DNA from: Rosistilla oblonga
GTDB taxonomy: Bacteria; Planctomycetota; Planctomycetia; Pirellulales; Pirellulaceae
NCBI RefSeq assembly: GCF_007751715.1
Contig: NZ_CP036292.1
Location: 310,001-374,000 of the forward strand
DNA: 64,000 bases
Reading direction: 5' to 3'
The notes beneath the pieces were generated by a model. It made no database searches. It was given only the letters and a program-made list of their open reading frames with translations, and was not told where the DNA came from. Positions 58,137 to 64,000 of the stretch are shown here, in pieces. The translations under genes were made by a program, and so were the position numbers. Positions within the stretch are counted from its first letter, which is position 1; each line of letters begins with the position of its first letter.

Positions 58137-58652
58137 TTAGTCTTCGATCGCGTCGCCGATCGCCTTTTCGTCGAGCGCCAGGCCGGGCAAGTCGCTGCGG
58201 TGGCGAGCTGATTCGATGAACGATTCTAACAGGACTTGAGCGGCGACGGCATCGATCCGCTTCTTCCGCCCCTTGTTGGTCAGTTTGGAAGGTGCCAGCC
58301 GTTGGTCGGCGGCGGCAGTGGAAAAGCGTTCATCAAACAGCCGCACCGGCAGGTCGGTGGTTTGCTGCAACCACTTCGCAAACTTGCGGGCCTCGATCGA
58401 TTTCTTGCTCTCGGTGCCGCTCAGATGGATCGGGAATCCGACGATCCATCCCGCGATCCGCTCTTCGGCGGCCAGTTGGCAGAATGCTTTTCCTCGCTGC
58501 TCGGCGGCTCCTTGAGGAACGACGGTCAGCGGGCTGGCGATGATCCGATCGGGGTCGCAGACCGCAACGCCGATCCGGACGGTGCCGTAGTCGACCGCGG
58601 CGATTCGCCCCTGGCTGGGGAAGGGGGCCGGTTGTGGGCTCTCGTCGCTCAT
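58137..58652 (-). CDS. ruvX: Putative pre-16S rRNA nuclease / Holliday junction resolvase-like protein (YqgF)
   Basis: A 171-residue protein of the YqgF/RuvX family. AAVDYGTVRIGVAVCD is the N-terminal RNase H-like motif with catalytic Asp; GWIVGFPIHLSGTES and FDERFSTAAADQRL follow. The C-terminus (KKRIDAVAAQVLLESFI) carries the last catalytic Asp. The family acts in 16S rRNA processing. It is divergent from mutL. Confidence 0.92.
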   Translation of the reverse strand: MSDESPQPAPFPSQGRIAAVDYGTVRIGVAVCDPDRIIASPLTVVPQGAAEQRGKAFCQLAAEERIAGWIVGFPIHLSGTESKKSIEARKFAKWLQQTTDLPVRLFDERFSTAAADQRLAPSKLTNKGRKKRIDAVAAQVLLESFIESARHRSDLPGLALDEKAIGDAIED

Positions 58653-58772
58653 CTTTCCTCAATCTGAATAAGTGGAATCATCACGACTCTTAATACTCGA
58701 TTCTCCGCCGTGGGGCTATCGCAGGCTGGCGTCTCCAATTGTGGAATATCGGGGGCGCGGTAAGATTCCAGG

Positions 58773-60764
58773 ATGCCTACGATCCGCCAACTGCCGCCCA
58801 ATCTCGTCAATAAAATCGCCGCTGGAGAAGTCATCGAGCGGCCTGCTTCGGTCGTCAAAGAGCTGTTGGAAAACAGCATCGATGCAGGATCGACGCGGAT
58901 CGAAGTCCACTTGGAAGCGGGGGGAGCCGATCTGATTCGGATCAGCGACAACGGCTGCGGGATCGCTGAGGAACAGATGACTCTGGCGGTCACTAGCCAC
59001 GCGACCAGCAAGCTGCCCGACGAGGATTCGCTGTTCCACGTCGGCACCCTTGGGTTTCGCGGCGAGGCGTTGGCGTCGATCGCTTCGGTCAGCCAGATGA
59101 TTATCCGCAGCCGAACGCCCGATGCGGCTGGCGGCAGCGAGATGTTGATCCATGGTGGCGTGATCGATCCGCCGGCTCCTTGCGGTTGCCCGGTCGGGAC
59201 CGTGATGGAGGTCCGCAATCTGTTCTTTAATACGCCGGTGCGACGCAAGTTCATGCGGACGCCGCAGACCGAGACCAGTCATATCGTCGAGGCGTTTACG
59301 CGGATCGCGCTGGCCAATCCGCAGGTCCACATGGTCTTGCAAAACGGCAACCGCGTCGTCCACGATCTCCCCGCGACCGAACAGATTCGAGAACGCATCC
59401 GAGCCTTTTTTGGCGACGAGATCGCCAGCGGTTTGATCCCCATCTCGGGCGACAATGGCGAGGTGAAGCTGACAGGTTTTGTCTGCGACCCCAGCGTCAG
59501 TCGAGGCAACAATCGGATGCAGTATCTGTTCCTCAACGGTCGCCACATTCGCGACCGTGCGTTGCAGCATGCTTTGGGCGAAGCCTACCGCGGGCTGTTG
59601 ATGGTCGGCCGGTTTCCGATCTGCTTCATCAATTTGGACATGCCTTCGGACCTCGTCGACGTCAACGTTCATCCAACGAAATTGGAGGTTCGGTTCACCG
59701 AGAGCGGCCGGATCTACAGCCAGTTGTTGCAGACGCTGCGGCACAAATTTTTGACAAGCGATCTGACCGCGCGCGTTGGCAATTCGATCTCCAGCAACGC
59801 GCCCGAGGCGGCTGAACCGAAAGCCGAGGCTGTCGAATCACCCAACGATCTGGAGCAGCGCCAGCGTCAGGACGTGATCCAGTGGGCGCGGTCGAGCGAT
59901 TCGGCTGCCGATCGCGACCTGCCAAACATTCGCCCGTCGATCCGTTCGCTGCCGGGAGAGTTGCCCGATTTCCAACCCTTCCCTGGCGGCGCTCGTGCCG
60001 TGTCGCCGGCTGGCGATCGCGACGGCGATTCGTTTGGAACTCCGTTTGAGCCCAGCCCGCGGTTGCCGGGGGCGGAGGTCGGCGGTGATGGCGACGCGGC
60101 GCAGCACGATCAAGGTGATGGAGCGACGCGAGTCGATGGGCTGCATCCGTCGAAGCCGCACAGTCATCTCGGCTACCAAGTTCACAATCGCTATCTGGTC
60201 ACGCAGGACGAGACCGGAATGGTCGTCGTCGATCAGCATGCGTTGCACGAACGGATCCTCTACGAACGCGTTCGCGAGAAGGTCTTGAATGGCAGTCTGG
60301 AGACGCAGAAGTTGTTGGTTCCCGAGCCGGTTTCGTTGACGCCGTCGGAAGCCGCAGCGGCTCTGGAAGCCAAGGAGCTGTTGGCTCAAGTCGGAATCGA
60401 GATCGAACCCTTCGGCGGCGACACCGTCGTCGTTTCCGCTTATCCCGCGATGCTGGCGAAGCTGCGACCCGAGGATATGTTGCGGCAGGCGTTGGAGTCG
60501 CTGATTTGTGCTGGCAAAGATCCCGAGGTCCGCGATCTGTTGGACCATCTGCTGCACACGATCGCTTGTAAAGCTGCGATCAAAGCGGGCGATCGCTTGA
60601 CGTCTGAAGAGATCACCAGCCTGTTGGAACAGCGGGACATGTATCAGGACACGCACCACTGTCCGCACGGTCGCCCGACCGCGCTCTTCTTCAGCCGCGA
60701 GGAACTCGACCGCATGTTCGGCCGCATGGGAGCTCGCAAAGTAAACCCGACCGGCCACAAGTAA
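58773..60764 (+). CDS. mutL: DNA mismatch repair protein MutL
   Basis: A 663-residue MutL. The N-terminal GHKL ATPase has NKIAAGEVIERPASVVKEL, ISDNGCGI and GTLGFRGEALASI. A Pro/Asp-rich linker (about residues 340-460) leads to the C-terminal endonuclease/dimerisation domain with the DQHA(x)2E(x)4E motif starting at D487 (DQHALHERILYE) and CPHGRPT near the end. That motif predicts nicking activity, as in MutH-lacking bacteria. It works with MutS, which is not in the window. Confidence 0.96.
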   Translation: MPTIRQLPPNLVNKIAAGEVIERPASVVKELLENSIDAGSTRIEVHLEAGGADLIRISDNGCGIAEEQMTLAVTSHATSKLPDEDSLFHVGTLGFRGEALASIASVSQMIIRSRTPDAAGGSEMLIHGGVIDPPAPCGCPVGTVMEVRNLFFNTPVRRKFMRTPQTETSHIVEAFTRIALANPQVHMVLQNGNRVVHDLPATEQIRERIRAFFGDEIASGLIPISGDNGEVKLTGFVCDPSVSRGNNRMQYLFLNGRHIRDRALQHALGEAYRGLLMVGRFPICFINLDMPSDLVDVNVHPTKLEVRFTESGRIYSQLLQTLRHKFLTSDLTARVGNSISSNAPEAAEPKAEAVESPNDLEQRQRQDVIQWARSSDSAADRDLPNIRPSIRSLPGELPDFQPFPGGARAVSPAGDRDGDSFGTPFEPSPRLPGAEVGGDGDAAQHDQGDGATRVDGLHPSKPHSHLGYQVHNRYLVTQDETGMVVVDQHALHERILYERVREKVLNGSLETQKLLVPEPVSLTPSEAAAALEAKELLAQVGIEIEPFGGDTVVVSAYPAMLAKLRPEDMLRQALESLICAGKDPEVRDLLDHLLHTIACKAAIKAGDRLTSEEITSLLEQRDMYQDTHHCPHGRPTALFFSREELDRMFGRMGARKVNPTGHK

Positions 60765-60794
60765 CTGATCGTTTTGCTGGGTCAGGTCGTGGCT

Positions 60795-60825
60795 GTGCGG
60801 GGCCTTCCGCACGGAGCTTTTTTTT
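60795..60825 (+). terminator. Rho-independent terminator of mutL
   Basis: A stem GTGCGG/CCGCAC with a six-base loop is followed by GGAGC and eight T, ~30 bases past the mutL stop. Confidence 0.7.
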
Positions 60826-60865
60826 GAAGCCTGTCCCCGACGCCAGGCATCTCACTCGAGCCCGT

Positions 60866-61981
60866 CTATCGCGTGCTGAACCGATAGCTGGTCTGCGTTT
60901 GATAGGTTTTTCCGGGCCGCAGGATCGTCGATGGGAAATTGGGCTGGTTGGGGCTGTCGGGATAGTGCTGCGTTTCCAAGCAGAATCCGCCGCGATGGAC
61001 GTAGGGTTTGCCCGCCTTGCCGATCAGGCGGCCGTCCAGAAAGTTGCCGCAGTAAAACTGAATCCCCGGTTCGGTCGTGTGGACTTCCATCACGCGGCCG
61101 CTGGTCGGTTCATAGACGCGAGCGGCGAGCGTCATCGCTTTGTTGTCGTCCGGTTTGTTCAAGACCCAGTTGTGGTCAAAGCCGCGGCCGAACTCGAGTT
61201 GCTGATTCTCCTGGTCGATGTCGCGGCCGATCGGTTTGGGCTGCGTGAAGTCCATCGGTGTGCCAGCGACCGCGGGCAGTTCTCCCGTTGGGATCGCGGT
61301 TGCGTCGACTGGGGTGTAGCGATCGGCATTCAACATTAATTCGTGATCGAGGATCGTCCCCTCGCCTTCCCCTTTGAGGTTGAAGTAGGTGTGTTGGGTT
61401 AGGTTGACGGGAGTCGCTTGGTCGGTCGTCGCGTGGTAATCGACGAGGATCGCGTTGTCATCGGTCAGTGTGTAGGTGACGCGAATCTGCAGGTTGCCCG
61501 GATAACCCTCCTCTTTGTCGCGCGCTAGGTACGACAACTGGATCGCGTTTTGTCCTTCGATCGGTTTTGCATCCCAGACGACTTTGTCGAATCCGATGTT
61601 ACCGCCGTGCAGATGGTTCGGGTTGTTGTTGGTCGCCAGCGAATAGGTTTTACCGTCGAGCGTGAACTTGCCATTGGCGATGCGGTTGCCGTAGCGGCCG
61701 ACGATCGCGCCGAAGTAGGGGCGATCGACGGCGTTGATGTAATCTTCGACGCGGTCGTAGCCCAGTGCGACATCGGCCATCTTGCCGTTGCGATCGGGAA
61801 CGACGATCGACGTGATGATCGCACCGTAATTGGTCACGCTGACGGTCATCCCCGACCGATTTTTGAGCGTGTAAAGTTGGATCGAATCGAAGTCGTCGAC
61901 CTCGACGGCGGCGGCTGGGGGTGCCAGGAGCAACGTGACGGCAGCGATCAGCAGCAGCGATTTTAAGGGGCTGGTTTTCAT
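60866..61981 (-). CDS. galM: Aldose 1-epimerase (galactose mutarotase), secreted
   Basis: A 371-residue protein with a signal peptide (residues 1-22). TNYGAIITSIVVPDRNGK is the N-terminal GalM motif; NLTQHTYFNLKG carries the catalytic His; FCLETQHYPDSPNQPNFPS carries the catalytic Glu. It interconverts alpha and beta anomers. Export suggests action on sugars released outside the cytoplasm. ATG at 61981 opens the signal. It lies 122 bases downstream of the XylR-type gene on the same strand. Confidence 0.92.
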   Translation of the reverse strand: MKTSPLKSLLLIAAVTLLLAPPAAAVEVDDFDSIQLYTLKNRSGMTVSVTNYGAIITSIVVPDRNGKMADVALGYDRVEDYINAVDRPYFGAIVGRYGNRIANGKFTLDGKTYSLATNNNPNHLHGGNIGFDKVVWDAKPIEGQNAIQLSYLARDKEEGYPGNLQIRVTYTLTDDNAILVDYHATTDQATPVNLTQHTYFNLKGEGEGTILDHELMLNADRYTPVDATAIPTGELPAVAGTPMDFTQPKPIGRDIDQENQQLEFGRGFDHNWVLNKPDDNKAMTLAARVYEPTSGRVMEVHTTEPGIQFYCGNFLDGRLIGKAGKPYVHRGGFCLETQHYPDSPNQPNFPSTILRPGKTYQTQTSYRFSTR

Positions 61982-62103
61982 GGTTTCTCGGCAATAGGGG
62001 AGGGATGTTGGGCGCAAGACCTTCCTATCCTAGCCGTGTCGCCGCGCGAAGCAACGCGATGGGGCGTCGCCGGGGTGCGATATTTTGTCAGCCGGAAGGG
62101 TGC

Positions 62104-63255
62104 TCACCCCGACTTAGCTTTGCTGCGGAACTTGCCCGGCGTCATCCCGACGATCCGGCGGAAGACGACATACATATATTCGGGGTTATCGAATCCGCAT
62201 AAGGTTGCGATCTGTTCGGCTGGCAGTTCGGTGCTGGTCAGCAGTTCGCAGACCCGTTTGATTTGAACGTGGCGGATCTCTTGTTGCGGCGTTCGGCTCA
62301 GGTATTGGCGCAGCTTGCGTTCCAGCGAGCTGCGGGAGATCGCGACGTTATCGGTCACGTCGACGACGTTGATCCCGCGGCAGGCGTTCTCTCGGATGTA
62401 GCGGAGGGCGGCGGCGATGTCGGGATCGTCGATGGCGACGACATCGGTCGATTGCCGCTCCGCCACGCCAAGCGGTTGGATCAGGTGTTCTGTCTTTTGG
62501 GGGACTTCGCCGTTCATCAACTGAGTCAGCAGCTCGGCAGCTCGGAACCCAACTCCTTCGGCGTTAGGGATCACGCTGGACATCGGCGGACTGCAGACGC
62601 GGCACAGCAGCGTGTCGTTGTCGGCGCCGATGATCGCAACTTCTTCGGGGACCGACAGCCCTTCCTGTAGGCAGGCGTCGACGACTTGTTGTCCGCGCAG
62701 ATCGTTGCAGGCCATGATCCCACAGGAGGAAGGGAGCGTTCGTAGCCAGGCTCGCAATCGCTGTTGTTCCTCTTCCCAGGAAAGTGCATCGGGGCCATAC
62801 CAGGGCGATTCGTACTGGTGGCAGCGGCGCTGTGCCGCTTCGACGCGCTGAGAAAATGCGTCCTGCCGACGCTCCGACCAAGCCTCATTTGTGAAGCCGC
62901 AAAATCCAAACTCGCGGAAGCCACGTTCCAGCAGATGCTCTGCTCCCATGCGTCCGATCGCTGCGTCGTCGGACCAGACGTAGGTCCGTCCGTGCGACTG
63001 ATGCCTGTCGGTCAGTTCGATCAGAGGGACTCCGGTCGCTTGGACCGTCTGCAGTAGTTCCGGGGTGGTGGTGCGCGAGATGATCCCGTCGCCCGCCCAG
63101 TTGGCTAACCAGCGTGGAGGCTCTTGGGTGAGGTCATGCTGGTCCAGGAAGACCGACCAATCGTCGAACATTCGCATGTGTTGGATGATCCCCGAAAGGA
63201 CCTGCCGGCCGTAGATGCTGGACGTTTCGACGATCAGGGCGACGTGGCGTTTCAT
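62104..63255 (-). CDS. XylR-type transcriptional regulator (sugar-sensor + AraC HTH)
   Basis: A 383-residue regulator. It lacks the N-terminal LacI HTH; residues ~1-270 form a periplasmic-binding-protein-like sugar sensor (HVALIVETSSIYGRQVLSGI, and AIIGADNDTLLCRV). The C-terminal ~100 residues are an AraC-type double HTH (DVTDNVAISRSSLERKLRQY and AEQIATLCGFDNPEYMYVVF). This is the XylR domain order. It may control galM downstream or the divergent DUF1559 gene. ATG at 63255. Confidence 0.9.
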   Translation of the reverse strand: MKRHVALIVETSSIYGRQVLSGIIQHMRMFDDWSVFLDQHDLTQEPPRWLANWAGDGIISRTTTPELLQTVQATGVPLIELTDRHQSHGRTYVWSDDAAIGRMGAEHLLERGFREFGFCGFTNEAWSERRQDAFSQRVEAAQRRCHQYESPWYGPDALSWEEEQQRLRAWLRTLPSSCGIMACNDLRGQQVVDACLQEGLSVPEEVAIIGADNDTLLCRVCSPPMSSVIPNAEGVGFRAAELLTQLMNGEVPQKTEHLIQPLGVAERQSTDVVAIDDPDIAAALRYIRENACRGINVVDVTDNVAISRSSLERKLRQYLSRTPQQEIRHVQIKRVCELLTSTELPAEQIATLCGFDNPEYMYVVFRRIVGMTPGKFRSKAKSG

Positions 63256-63581
63256 GGCATTTGCGGCGGTATTTGGTTGGCGGAGTTGTCGATCGGCGGT
63301 TGTTGGCGATCTTGACAATATATCTTAGAACGTTGACGCCGTAACGCATGGATTTCGTAGCGGGGCGATCTTAGACTCAAAATGGCACTTTAGGTTTATT
63401 CCCAGCGCCATCCCCATTCCCGGCGTGGTCGTTTTGCGGGTATCGCCGCAGCCACTTTGGCGGGGATCCATCATCTGGCGGTTGGTTTGCGTTTGGGCTG
63501 TTGTGCCGCGCTCCATCTATCTGTTGGTCGTCCGCCGCGATTTGTTTGTTTTGCCTTCATGTTCTTCTCGGAGTTGATGAG
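63256..63581. other. Divergent regulatory stretch between XylR and DUF1559 genes
   Basis: 326 bases between two divergent starts. It includes an AT-rich TTGACAATATATCTTAGAA at 63312-63330, which may be part of a promoter. No clear operator palindrome or ORF. Confidence 0.4.
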
Positions 63582-64000
63582 ATGAGATCGAGTAACCAAT
63601 CTTTCACCCCGAGAAGGGGCTTCACGCTGGTCGAGTTATTGGTCGTGATCGCGATCATCGGCATTTTGGTCGGGCTGTTGTTGCCGGCGGTCCAAGCCGC
63701 TCGCGAGGCGGCTCGTCGGATGCAATGTTCCAACAATCTTAAGAACAATGCATTGGCGATGCATAACTACCACGATACCTACCAGTCGCTGCCTCCGGTC
63801 GGTTACGACTTTTTTGGCGTCAACCTCGACACGCATTCGTGGGTCGCTCGGATTCTGCCGTTCATCGAACAGGGGCCGCTCTACGAGACCGTCGACTTCA
63901 ATATCCGCGTCAACGGCAGCGCTGCGCAGCAGGCGTATCGTGAAACGGAGCTGAGCGTGATGTCGTGTCCTTCGGAGGCGACGGCTTTGGGAGAATCGAA
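63582..64000 (+). CDS. DUF1559 prepilin-like protein (cut by window edge)
   Basis: The first 139 codons of a planctomycete DUF1559 protein. [20 protein letters not shown] is a type IV prepilin-like leader (cleavage before Phe), followed by [21 protein letters not shown] and the [11 protein letters not shown] segment that opens the DUF1559 domain. These proteins are massively expanded in planctomycetes and thought to be surface- or pilus-associated. The rest lies outside the window. Confidence 0.93.
   Translation, partial: MRSSNQSFTPRRGFTLVELLVVIAIIGILVGLLLPAVQAAREAARRMQCSNNLKNNALAMHNYHDTYQSLPPVGYDFFGVNLDTHSWVARILPFIEQGPLYETVDFNIRVNGSAAQQAYRETELSVMSCPSEATALGES

Noticed and set aside
63312-63330. 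TTGACA as a -35 box for the DUF1559 gene
   Set aside because: No matching -10 at 16-18 bases; kept only as an AT-rich patch.

Overview
The window reads as chromosome of a planctomycete of the Pirellulaceae type (Rhodopirellula/Rosistilla-like). The basis is gene content, not a database match: two operons pairing a DUF1501 protein with a haem-motif DUF1549/DUF1553 (PSD1-type) protein, two sulfatases, a DUF1080 protein, a XylR-type AraC regulator, a DUF1559 prepilin-like protein, moderately high GC, and operons mixed with many single genes.

Layout. 1-3.9 kb: the start of clpC (runs off the left edge), a membrane TPR protein, a DUF1080 protein, a sodium/bile-acid-type symporter and a small DUF2442 protein. 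4-8.4 kb: first DUF1501/PSD1 operon. 8.5-11.65 kb: an array of ~319-bp tandem repeats, split by an intact 1,487-bp IS4-family element sitting in the centre of one palindrome. 11.7-16.7 kb: second DUF1501/PSD1 operon, translationally coupled. 17-24.3 kb: a YdeP-like molybdopterin oxidoreductase, a lipoprotein and two divergent sulfatases. 24.4-28.8 kb: a pore-less voltage-sensor-like membrane protein, an M20 peptidase, an amidohydrolase, and a toxin-antitoxin pair built on a Panacea-type antitoxin. 29-40 kb: POT peptide transporter, diguanylate cyclase, glgC, M48 protease, MsrAB, a GNAT protein, a DUF2071 protein, a striking 14-bp minisatellite and a di-haem oxidoreductase.

40.2-64 kb is mostly housekeeping: tRNA-Val(UAC), rpsU, a PQQ-type propeller protein, eno, ribE-rsmA (overlapping), a short sigma factor, a methyltransferase, an ABC exporter with an alpha/beta hydrolase, an orphan acyl carrier protein and mnmA, prfB with its +1 frameshift, a TolC-like lipoprotein, an anti-sigma-like membrane protein, ruvX, mutL, galM, a XylR regulator, and the start of a DUF1559 gene at the right edge.

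The DUF1501/PSD1 operons, sulfatases, DUF1080 protein, galM and XylR fit a lifestyle of degrading complex, often sulfated, polysaccharides. The most unusual material is the repeat DNA (319-bp array with IS, 14-bp minisatellite, paired short dispersed repeats), the Panacea-linked toxin-antitoxin pair and the pore-less voltage-sensor-like protein. No CRISPR array, prophage or rRNA was seen.
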